Positions 6,755 to 12,935 of a stretch of DNA of 15,021 nt are shown one piece after another. The DNA lies in assembly GCA_946626265.1 (NCBI GenBank), contig CAMOUE010000033.1:1-15021 (forward strand), read 5' to 3'. The notes below the pieces were generated by a model. It had not been told where the DNA came from. It ran no database searches and worked only from the letters and a program-made list of their open reading frames with translations. The stretch is from an uncultured Eggerthellaceae bacterium (lineage in GTDB: Bacteria; Actinomycetota; Coriobacteriia; Coriobacteriales; Eggerthellaceae). A program made the position numbers and the translations under genes. Position 1 is the first letter of the stretch. The number at the start of each line of letters is the position of its first letter.

Positions 6755-7687
6755 CTACTCCCCCTCGAACAGCGGGGTCGAGAAGTAGCGCTCGCCCGTA
6801 TCGGGCAGGACCGTTACGACCGTCTTGCCGAATCCGAGCTTGCGCGCAAGGCGCTTCGCCGCCGCGACGTTCGTGCCCGACGACACGCCGCACAGAAGCC
6901 CTTCCTCGCGGGCGAGGGCGCGCGAAGTCTCGAGCGCCTCCTCGTCGCCGACGATGCACACGTCGTCGTAGATGTTGCGGTCGAGGATGGCGGGGATGAG
7001 GCCGTCGCCGATTCCCATCTGGACGTGGCTGCCGATGCCGCCGCCAGACAAAATGGCGGCGTTTTCCGGCTCGACCGCCCAGATCTCGATGTCGGGGTAG
7101 AGCCGCTTCAACGTCTGGCCGATGCCCGAGATGGTGCCCCCGGTCCCGATGCCGCTCACGAACCCGTGGATATGGCAGCCGGCATCCTCCGCTATCTCGA
7201 GCGCCGTGTGGTTACGGTGGGTGCGCAGGTTGTCGATGTTCTCGAACTGCTGGGGGACGAACACGCGCGGGTCGTCGGCGGCCATCTGCTCCGCTATCTT
7301 TATGCATTCGTCGATGGCCTTGCCGATATCGCCCTCGTCATGGACGACGACGACTTCCGCACCGTAGTGGCGCACGAGCTTGCGGCGCTCTTCGGAAACA
7401 GAGTCCGGCATGATGATGCGCGCCTTGTATCCGCGGACGGCGCAGATGAGGGCCAGGCCGATTCCCTGATTGCCGCTCGTCGGCTCGACTATGATGCTGC
7501 CCGGACCGATTTCCCCGCGCTTCTCCGCTTCCTCGATCATCATGGCCGCCGTGCGCGTCTTCACCGAGCCGCCCACGTTCACGCCCTCGTACTTCACGAG
7601 AATCTGAGCCATGCCCGGCTCGACCACCTTGTTGAGGCGGATGAGCGGCGTGCGCCCCATCGCCTCGAGAACGTCGTTGTAAATCAT
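6755..7687 (-). CDS. cysK: Cysteine synthase-like PLP enzyme (fold-type II)
   Basis: This 310-residue enzyme has the length and motif order of O-acetylserine sulfhydrylases: TPLIRL near residue 13, the PLP lysine K43 in GGSVKTR, the substrate loop T70-S-G-N-Q-G, the phosphate-binding GTGGTISG, GVSSGTN, and the closing VLPDTGERYFSTPLF. It should join a beta-substituted alanine donor with sulfide to make cysteine in the cytosol. Two positions differ from standard CysK: SVKTR replaces SVKDR, and TSGNQG replaces TSGNTG in the loop that grips the substrate carboxylate. A different donor or nucleophile (for example O-phosphoserine) or a cysteine-degrading role is possible. The ATG at 7687 follows GGAGGGGG by nine bases; an in-frame ATG near 7873 has no support. 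The gene is monocistronic here. Confidence 0.85.
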   Translation of the reverse strand: MIYNDVLEAMGRTPLIRLNKVVEPGMAQILVKYEGVNVGGSVKTRTAAMMIEEAEKRGEIGPGSIIVEPTSGNQGIGLALICAVRGYKARIIMPDSVSEERRKLVRHYGAEVVVVHDEGDIGKAIDECIKIAEQMAADDPRVFVPQQFENIDNLRTHRNHTALEIAEDAGCHIHGFVSGIGTGGTISGIGQTLKRLYPDIEIWAVEPENAAILSGGGIGSHVQMGIGDGLIPAILDRNIYDDVCIVGDEEALETSRALAREEGLLCGVSSGTNVAAAKRLARKLGFGKTVVTVLPDTGERYFSTPLFEGE

Positions 7688-7727
7688 CCGGGATGTCCCC
7701 CTCCGTACGCATCGTGTAACGTCGGGC

Positions 7728-7733
7728 ATTATA
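7728..7733 (-). promoter_or_regulatory. Perfect -10 hexamer upstream of cysK
   Basis: The minus strand reads TATAAT here, an exact consensus -10 in otherwise GC-rich sequence, 40 bases before the cysK ATG. A convincing -35 is not visible at 16-18 bases, so an activator may help. The leader would be only about 35 bases, leaving no room for a T-box or riboswitch. Confidence 0.5.
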
Positions 7734-7837
7734 CCCCAGCATATCCCCCGCGATGGGAACTCCGTCGAAAGCGAACAGCGCCTATTAGCAATCGGGCTTT
7801 TCCGCGTCCCGCTCGTGCACGCCGTGCCAAGTGCAGG

Positions 7838-7865
7838 TGGAAACCGTACGGTATCGTGGTATCTT
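7838..7865 (+). promoter_or_regulatory. Candidate promoter for the zinc-ribbon protein gene
   Basis: TGGAAA (7838-7843) and TATCTT (7860-7865) match the consensus hexamers at four of six positions each with a 16-base spacer. A short dyad, CCGTACGG (7844-7851), fills part of the spacer. Transcription would start about 40 bases before the GTG. Confidence 0.35.
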
Positions 7866-7913
7866 GAATGCAAGCGAAAAGCAGATGACGTTCGTCAATC
7901 GAAGGAGGCCACC

Positions 7914-8933
7914 GTGCTTTGCCCGAATTGCAACTCACTCGTTAACGAAGGATCAGCGTTCTGCGAGATGTGCGGAGCGCCGCTTTCCGGAGCAGCCGCA
8001 ACCGACCAGCCGTCGGGCGCCGCCGGCACGGGCGCGCAAGCCGACCTTTCGGGATTCGACGTCAGCACCCAACCGCAGTACGAACCTGCCGCGCAGCAAG
8101 GCCAAAGCGCCTATGCGTCCCCGCAGCAACCGTACGGAGGGCCGTACGGGGGCGGCATGCCCCAAAGCCAGCCGACGCCTCCAGCCTACTCGTACGGGCA
8201 ACCGCAGCAACAGGGCTCGAACACCCCGTTCGTGCTCGCGATCGTGTCGCTCGCCTGCATGCTCACCGGCATTTTGGCGCCCGTCGCCCTCGTCTTGGCC
8301 ATCGTCGCCCTCGTCATGAACTCGAAGCAGAAGAAACAGGGCATCGTCAACACGAAGCAGACCCCGACGAACATCATGAGCATCATCAGCATCGTCCTGT
8401 CCGCGATCACGCTCGTCATGTTCCTCGTGGCAGGCGCGGCCGTCATAGCGGCAGTCGAGAGCGGCGAGTTCGACACGACCACCCCGTCGAGCACGACGAC
8501 GCAAAACGCGTCCTCCACGAACGCGGCCTCGACGGCTTCGTCGGCGGCATCGACGGCTGCCGGCGCGAGCGGCGCCGCTGCCGGCGGCACGATCGGCAGC
8601 GCCTCGAGCGCAAGCGCAACTTCGGCTTCTTCGTCCTCTTCCACGTTCGCCGGCACATGGCAGCTCGACTCCATGCTCTCGGACGGCAAGGAGACGTCCG
8701 CGAAGGACATCGAGACGATGCGCGAACTCGGCCTCGACGTCACGCTCGAGCTCGAAGCCGACGGGACGGCCTCGTTCGTGCTGTTCGGCGAGCCGCTCGA
8801 CGGCACGTGGAGCGAAAGCGGCGGTCAGCTCAACTTGAAGCTTTTGGGCGAGGCGATTCCCGTCACATATGAAAACGACCTGATCATCATCCAAAACGAC
8901 TCCGATTTGCTGCGTTTCCGCAAGGCAAGCTAG
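7914..8933 (+). CDS. Zinc-ribbon membrane protein with exported lipocalin-like tail
   Basis: The start is the GTG at 7914, placed five bases after AGGAGG and directly before the zinc ribbon; an in-frame ATG at 7815 lacks a ribosome site. The 339-residue product has C3-x2-C6 and C17-x2-C20, a zinc-binding ribbon. Then come a Gln/Pro/Gly/Tyr-rich spacer (about 30-102), a long hydrophobic stretch (about 105-135, possibly a two-helix hairpin), the basic loop KQKKQ, and a further membrane helix (about 152-180). Ser/Thr/Ala-rich residues about 188-252 act as a stalk, and the last 85 or so residues begin FAGTWQLDSM and carry GTW and alternating beta strands, a lipocalin-like pattern. The membrane part resembles DUF4190. 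With three helices the ribbon would be inside and the tail outside. I do not recognise a specific function; sensing or envelope maintenance is a guess. A hairpin terminator follows. Confidence 0.82.
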   Translation: MLCPNCNSLVNEGSAFCEMCGAPLSGAAATDQPSGAAGTGAQADLSGFDVSTQPQYEPAAQQGQSAYASPQQPYGGPYGGGMPQSQPTPPAYSYGQPQQQGSNTPFVLAIVSLACMLTGILAPVALVLAIVALVMNSKQKKQGIVNTKQTPTNIMSIISIVLSAITLVMFLVAGAAVIAAVESGEFDTTTPSSTTTQNASSTNAASTASSAASTAAGASGAAAGGTIGSASSASATSASSSSSTFAGTWQLDSMLSDGKETSAKDIETMRELGLDVTLELEADGTASFVLFGEPLDGTWSESGGQLNLKLLGEAIPVTYENDLIIIQNDSDLLRFRKAS

Positions 8934-8959
8934 CGAGGTCGCAAACAAGGACTCGAAAC

Positions 8960-9006
8960 GGGGCCTGCAGGACGGCATGACACCGCCCTGCAGGCCTCCC
9001 TATTTC
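8960..9006 (+). terminator. Hairpin terminator after the zinc-ribbon gene
   Basis: GGCCTGCAGG (8962-8971) pairs exactly with CCTGCAGGCC (8987-8996). Inside, an A·C mismatch is followed by CGG/CCG, leaving a seven-base loop. The strong stem is followed by a T-poor tail (TCCCTATTTC), so it is a good but not textbook intrinsic terminator. It separates the zinc-ribbon gene from the riboflavin operon. Confidence 0.7.
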
Positions 9007-9046
9007 ATGGACACGTCCCCCATCTCGCGTTGCCGCTCCCCTCCTC

Positions 9047-9075
9047 TTGCATGGCCATGACGCTCTTGCTACAAT
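9047..9075 (+). promoter_or_regulatory. Promoter of the riboflavin transporter operon
   Basis: TTGCAT (9047-9052) and TACAAT (9070-9075; five of six consensus bases) are separated by exactly 17 bases. The predicted start near 9082 lies about eight bases before the closing helix of the FMN aptamer, which is what a riboswitch leader needs. Confidence 0.65.
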
Positions 9076-9089
9076 GCCGTGCGTTGAAA

Positions 9090-9228
9090 CTGTTTCAGGG
9101 CGAGGTGGAATCCCTCACTGGCGGTAATCGACTACGGGTCGTAAGTCCGCGACCCCGGCGAGCGCATCGTCGGGCTGACTCCGGTGAAAGTCCGGGACCA
9201 ACGGTCAAAGTCCGGATGGAAGAGACAG
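9090..9228 (+). ncRNA. FMN riboswitch (RFN element)
   Basis: Conserved RFN blocks occur in order: GAGGTGGAATCCCTC (P2), GGCGGTAATC, a CGAC/GTCG hairpin (P3), AGTCCGCGA, a CCCGGCGA/TCGTCGGG helix (P4), CCGGTGAAAGTCCGG (P5), ACGGTCAAAGTCCGGATG and GGAAGAGA. The closing helix P1 is CTGTTTC (9090-9096) with GAGACAG (9222-9228), seven pairs including one U·G. Its last two bases are the first two of the AGGAGG ribosome site (9227-9232), and only ten bases separate P1 from the ATG. There is no space for a terminator hairpin, so FMN binding should shut off translation by directly covering the ribosome site. It reports intracellular FMN to the transporter operon. Confidence 0.95.
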
Positions 9229-9238
9229 GAGGATACTT

Positions 9239-9832
9239 ATGTCTACGTATGCGCAGAATCAGGGAAATTCCTATCAGAACACGAACCGCTGGAGCACGAA
9301 GCAGCTGGTGACCATGGCGTTGATGTGCGCCATCGCAATCTTGCTCAGCTTCATCGAATTCCCCATCTTCCCGGCCGCCTCGTTCCTCAAGCTCGACATC
9401 TCGTTCGTGCCCTCCGCCGTCATGGGCTTCTCGTACGGCCCGGGGCCCGGCGTGCTCGTCGGCGTCGTATGCGCGGTGGCGCATGGCGCCATAACGGGCA
9501 ACTGGGTCGGCTGCCTCATGAACATAATCGCAGGCTGCGCCTTCATAATCCCCGCTTCCGCCATCTACAAGCGCAACCGCACGTTCAAGGGCGCGATGAT
9601 CGGCCTCGTGGTCTCCACCGTCTGCCTCGTCATCGCGACCGTCATCGCGAACCTGGTCATCGACCCGCTGTTCTACGGCATGCCGTTCGAGGTCGTCGCC
9701 GGCCTGATAGCACCCGCCATCGTCCCGTTCAACATAATCAAGGGCATCGTCATCAGCGTGCTCACCGGCATCGTCTACAAGAGCATCTCAAACCTGATCA
9801 CTCCTGCAAAAGACCAGGTGAAGGGGCGCTGA
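9239..9832 (+). CDS. ribU: Riboflavin ECF transporter S component
   Basis: This 197-residue membrane protein binds riboflavin on the outer face and delivers it through the ECF module. It has about six hydrophobic helices after a polar N-terminus. LKLDISFVPSAVMGFSYGP is the RibU version of the L(K)xDxSxxP signature, and PFNIIKGIVISVLTGIVYK near the C-terminus matches the RibU 'PFNxIKG' segment. A27-xxx-A31 in the first helix fits the AxxxA motif used to contact EcfT. The ATG at 9239 lies six bases after AGGAGG, which the FMN riboswitch can cover. The ATPase gene follows about five bases after the stop. The upstream riboswitch and the motifs agree on riboflavin as substrate. Confidence 0.93.
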   Translation: MSTYAQNQGNSYQNTNRWSTKQLVTMALMCAIAILLSFIEFPIFPAASFLKLDISFVPSAVMGFSYGPGPGVLVGVVCAVAHGAITGNWVGCLMNIIAGCAFIIPASAIYKRNRTFKGAMIGLVVSTVCLVIATVIANLVIDPLFYGMPFEVVAGLIAPAIVPFNIIKGIVISVLTGIVYKSISNLITPAKDQVKGR

Positions 9833-9840
9833 GAACGCTG
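9821..9840 (+). promoter_or_regulatory. Ribosome site and CTG start of the fused ecfA
   Basis: AAGGGG (9821-9826) is the only purine-rich site near the ATPase frame. It precedes CTG (9838) by 11 bases; the following ecfT uses the same AAGGGGCG string 10 bases before its ATG. Reading CTG as Met gives MSTTIIEF, a normal EcfA N-terminus. CTG 9829 is too close to the site. Confidence 0.6.
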
Positions 9841-11703
9841 AGCACCACCATAATCGAATTCGCGGACGCAACATTCAGCTACGACGGCGAGCGCAACGCC
9901 CTCGACGGCCTATCGCTTGCCGTCGAGCAAGGGTCGTTCGTATGCATACTCGGCGGCAACGGCAGCGGCAAATCGACGTTCGCGAAGCATCTGAACGCCT
10001 TGCTCGTGCCCGATGCGGGCAACGTCACGGTACTCGGCCTCGATACGTCCGACCCTGCCAACGTGTACGCGATCCGCAGCCAAGCCGGCATGGTGTTCCA
10101 GAACCCCGACGATCAGATAGTCGCCAGCGTCATCGAGAACGATGTCGCGTTCGGCCCCGAGAACCTCGGCGTCGCCCCGAGCGAGCTCCGCGCACGCGTA
10201 ACGGCCGCCCTCGCCCAAGTCGGCCTGCAGGGATTCGAGAAGAAGCAGACGGAATCGCTTTCGGGTGGGCAGAAGCAACGCGTCGCCGTGGCGGGCGTTC
10301 TCGCGATGGAGCCCAAGATCCTCGTCCTCGACGAGGCGAGCGCCATGCTCGACCCGCGCGGGCGCGTCGGGCTCTTGCGCGTTTGCCACGAGCTCAACGA
10401 GGCAGGCCTCACCATCGTGCTCATCACCCATTTCATGGAAGAGGCCGCGCAAGCCGACCGCGTCATCGTCCTCGAAAGCGGGCGCGTCGCACTCGACGGG
10501 GCGCCTGAAGACGTGTTCACACAAATCGACCGCCTCCGCGAACTCGCGCTCGACATCCCGTTTTCCGCCCATCTGAGCAGGTCGTTGCGCGCGCGGGGGG
10601 TTCCCGTTTCCGTACACGCCGACGAAGGGGGGCTGCAGCGCGAGCTCGTGGGCCTCCTCTCCCCCGATGCCGGGGCCATGTCGGCGGAAAGCAAGTGCAT
10701 GCCGGACGCGGACCGGACGCCCGAAGGAGACGATCGCCGTCCGCTTGTCGAATTCGAGCGGGTCTCGTTCACGTACCAGCCCATATCGCAGAAGAAGCAC
10801 CGGCTCTCGAGGACGGCGCCTGCGGCCGAGCGGGCCGATTGGGGCCGTTCGCCCAACGAGTACTGGGCTTTGAAGGACTTGACGTTCTCCATACGGGAAG
10901 GAGAGTTCCTCGGCATCGCGGGCCATACCGGCAGCGGCAAGAGCACGCTCATCCAGCTTGCCAACGGCCTGCTCCAGCCCACCGAGGGCTCCGTCCGCAT
11001 CAGGGGCGCCTCGCTTGCCGACAGGAAGGCGGCCGTCGAGGCGCGTCGGGACGTCGGCGTGGTGTTCCAGTACCCCGAGCGCCAGCTGTTCGCGGCAACC
11101 GTGTACGACGACGTCGCGTTCGGGCCGCGAAACCTCGGCTTCTCCTCGGGAGAAGTCGATGAGGCCGTGCGAAACGCCATGGAGCTCGTCCACCTCGACA
11201 TCGACGAGCTGCGCGACCGAAACCCGTTCGGGCTCTCGGGCGGCCAACAGCGACGCGTCGCGTTCGCCGGCGTCCTCGCGATGCAGCCGCGCGCGCTCGT
11301 TCTCGACGAACCCGTCGCCGGGCTCGACCCGCAGGCGAAGCGGTCGTTCCTCGCCCTGCTCGAAGAGCTCCACCGCGAGCAGGACATGAGCGTCGTGGTG
11401 GTATCCCACAACATGGACGACCTGGCGACGATGTGCGATCGTGTCCTCGTCCTGAACGAAGGCGAGCTGTTCGCGCTCGACGTGCCCGAGCGCATCTTCG
11501 CAGACGAGGAGCGGCTCAGGAGCGTGGGGCTCGGCGTGCCCCACGCCTCCCATTTCGTTAACGTCCTCGCGAAAGGGGGAATACGCCTGCCCGTATCCTC
11601 TCTTCCGACGCTCGACGAGCTGGCGGACGCCCTCGCCGGCGCCTGCGAAGGCACGCACGCCGAGGCGACGCGAGTCGGAGCATCGGGCGAAGGGGCGTTC
11701 TAG
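9838..11703 (+). CDS. ecfA: Fused double-ATPase subunit of an ECF transporter (EcfA-EcfA')
   Basis: About 621 residues from the proposed CTG start contain two complete ABC ATPase domains that normally come from two genes. First domain: Walker A GGNGSGKST (K45), Q-loop QNPDDQIV, LSGGQ 141-145, Walker B with E166 in LDEASAMLDP, switch H198. Second domain: GHTGSGKST (K368), QYPERQLF, LSGGQ 466-470, E491 in LDEPVAGLDP, switch H524. The DEAxAMLDP and DEPxAGLDP forms match EcfA1 and EcfA2. All catalytic residues are intact on both sides, so both sites should hydrolyse ATP. A charged segment of about 29 residues (314-342) separates the A-loop Tyr313 from the first strand of the second domain. The protein is cytosolic, bound to EcfT. 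It sits about five bases after ribU and abuts ecfT. Confidence 0.92.
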   Translation: MSTTIIEFADATFSYDGERNALDGLSLAVEQGSFVCILGGNGSGKSTFAKHLNALLVPDAGNVTVLGLDTSDPANVYAIRSQAGMVFQNPDDQIVASVIENDVAFGPENLGVAPSELRARVTAALAQVGLQGFEKKQTESLSGGQKQRVAVAGVLAMEPKILVLDEASAMLDPRGRVGLLRVCHELNEAGLTIVLITHFMEEAAQADRVIVLESGRVALDGAPEDVFTQIDRLRELALDIPFSAHLSRSLRARGVPVSVHADEGGLQRELVGLLSPDAGAMSAESKCMPDADRTPEGDDRRPLVEFERVSFTYQPISQKKHRLSRTAPAAERADWGRSPNEYWALKDLTFSIREGEFLGIAGHTGSGKSTLIQLANGLLQPTEGSVRIRGASLADRKAAVEARRDVGVVFQYPERQLFAATVYDDVAFGPRNLGFSSGEVDEAVRNAMELVHLDIDELRDRNPFGLSGGQQRRVAFAGVLAMQPRALVLDEPVAGLDPQAKRSFLALLEELHREQDMSVVVVSHNMDDLATMCDRVLVLNEGELFALDVPERIFADEERLRSVGLGVPHASHFVNVLAKGGIRLPVSSLPTLDELADALAGACEGTHAEATRVGASGEGAF

Positions 11704-11705
11704 CG

Positions 11706-12521
11706 ATGTCGACGAACGCCATGTTCGGGCGCTACTGGGAAGCGGACAGCCCGATCCACCGCCTCGACCCCCGCACGAAGATCGTCGGAACGGCCCTGCT
11801 CGTCGTCACGGTGTTCTGCGCCGGGAACTTCACCGCGCTCGCCGCGGTCGCGGTTTTCACCGTAGGCATGTTCGCCCTTGCGCGCATCCCGTTCCTCCAA
11901 GCGCTGCGATCGATCGCCCCGCTCACGTTCATCATCGTGCTAACGGCATTGTTCAACCTGTTCTACGTGCAAGGCGGCACCGTCTACCTCGACTGGGGCT
12001 GGCTTCGCATCAGCCAAGAGGGCGTACGACAGGCCCTGTTCGTGGCGGTGCGGCTCACGCTCCTGCTTCTCTCGGGAAGCCTTCTCACGCTCACGACGAC
12101 ATCGCTCGACATCACCGAGGCACTCGAGCAGCTCCTTTCGCCGCTCGCCCGCATCGGCGTGCCCGCACACGAGTTCTCGCTCGTCATGGGCATAGCGCTG
12201 CGCTTTCTGCCCCAGTTCGTCGACGAGTTCCAGACCATCAGGGCCGCACAGCTCGCCCGCGGCGCAAAGCTCGCGACGAGTCCCGTGAAAGGAGGGCTTT
12301 CCGGCTTGACGAGCTTGCTCGTGCCCTTGTTCGCGAGCGCGTTCCGCCATGCCGACACCCTCTCGGCAGCCATGGACGCACGCTGCTACCATGGCGCGAT
12401 GGGGCGCACGCGCCTTAACCCGTTGAGGTTTGCGCGCGCCGATACGGTCGCGCTGGCCGCCCTCGTCGCGCTGCTCGTCGCCTGCATCGTGTTGAGCATT
12501 GCGCCCCGCATGCCGATCTAG
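11706..12521 (+). CDS. ecfT: ECF transporter transmembrane coupling protein
   Basis: The 271-residue membrane protein links the ATPases to the S component. It begins with the family's usual SPIHRLDPRTKI, has several hydrophobic helices, and carries the two cytosolic Arg motifs that dock on the ATPases: A184-R185-G186 in AQLARGA and A225-R226-C227 in AMDARCYHG. The second has Cys in place of Gly. The ATG at 11706 lies two bases after the ATPase stop and ten bases after AAGGGG, so translation is probably coupled. It completes a four-part transporter. No terminator is clear in the 48 bases before the convergent DUF1292 gene. Confidence 0.93.
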   Translation: MSTNAMFGRYWEADSPIHRLDPRTKIVGTALLVVTVFCAGNFTALAAVAVFTVGMFALARIPFLQALRSIAPLTFIIVLTALFNLFYVQGGTVYLDWGWLRISQEGVRQALFVAVRLTLLLLSGSLLTLTTTSLDITEALEQLLSPLARIGVPAHEFSLVMGIALRFLPQFVDEFQTIRAAQLARGAKLATSPVKGGLSGLTSLLVPLFASAFRHADTLSAAMDARCYHGAMGRTRLNPLRFARADTVALAALVALLVACIVLSIAPRMPI

Positions 12522-12569
12522 GCGCCGTAAAGCGCGAATGGACGCTATTCGGTTCGGATCGAGCGGTCC

Positions 12570-12890
12570 TTACTCGAAATCGTAGAGATCCTTCGCCGCG
12601 ATCTTGAACGCCTCGTAGGCCTCGTCGGCGATGGCCTCGTCTTCCACGAGCTCGAACGCGGCGGGCTGCTCCTCCTCGTCGAGCTCGGTGACCTCGAGCA
12701 CCACGACCTCGCCGGAGGACAATGCGGGCTCGTCGGGTGTCACCGGGAAGAAAAAGCCGTAACGACGTCCCTCGTGCAGGACAAGCCCCAGGAATTCCAG
12801 GTCGATGTAGTCACCGTTCTCGTCTTCGAGCGTGAACACCGTGCCCTCCTCCACGGGCGGGCAGAAATTGGGGGCGGATCCTTCTCTCAC
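12570..12890 (-). CDS. DUF1292 family protein
   Basis: The 106-residue acidic protein has the DUF1292 (YrzB-like) pattern: FTLEDENGDYIDLEFLGLVLHEGRRYGFFFPV, then VVVLEV and an acidic C-terminus with AYEAFK. The family is of unknown function, small and cytosolic. I place the start at GTG 12890 because GAGGTGAT, a near-perfect ribosome site, lies six bases before it; the GTG at 12899 falls inside that site. It lies 45 bases downstream of secDF on the same strand and is probably co-transcribed. Confidence 0.85.
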   Translation of the reverse strand: MREGSAPNFCPPVEEGTVFTLEDENGDYIDLEFLGLVLHEGRRYGFFFPVTPDEPALSSGEVVVLEVTELDEEEQPAAFELVEDEAIADEAYEAFKIAAKDLYDFE

Positions 12891-12894
12891 AACA

Positions 12895-12902
12895 ATCACC
12901 TC
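12895..12902 (-). promoter_or_regulatory. Ribosome site deciding the DUF1292 start
   Basis: The minus strand reads GAGGTGAT, complementary to the 16S rRNA tail over eight bases. It favours GTG at 12890 over GTG at 12899, which overlaps it. Confidence 0.6.
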
Positions 12903-12935
12903 GATGTAGCAGCGAAACTTTCGAACCGAATGCTT

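Noticed and set aside
7688..7873. N-terminal extension of cysK to an upstream ATG
   Set aside because: It would cross the TATAAT promoter element, lacks a ribosome site and adds residues foreign to the family.
7734..7913. Riboswitch or T-box in the cysK/zinc-ribbon gap
   Set aside because: The cysK leader is only about 35 bases and no conserved riboswitch blocks were seen on either strand.
9184..9837. Upstream extension of the ATPase frame back into the riboswitch
   Set aside because: It would overlap ribU in another frame and start inside the aptamer; the residues are Arg/His-rich with no EcfA similarity.
9790..9850. Programmed -1 frameshift joining ribU to ecfA
   Set aside because: The frames differ by -1, but I see no slippery heptamer or following pseudoknot, and a CTG with a ribosome site explains the start.
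9910..11658. Long open frames antisense to the fused ecfA (also 10113-11654)
   Set aside because: They are opposite a gene with complete double ABC motifs, are Arg/Ser-rich or low-complexity, show no domain and have no ribosome site; typical GC-rich shadow frames.
12522..12569. Terminator after ecfT
   Set aside because: Only a four-base AGCG/CGCT repeat is seen, too weak to call.
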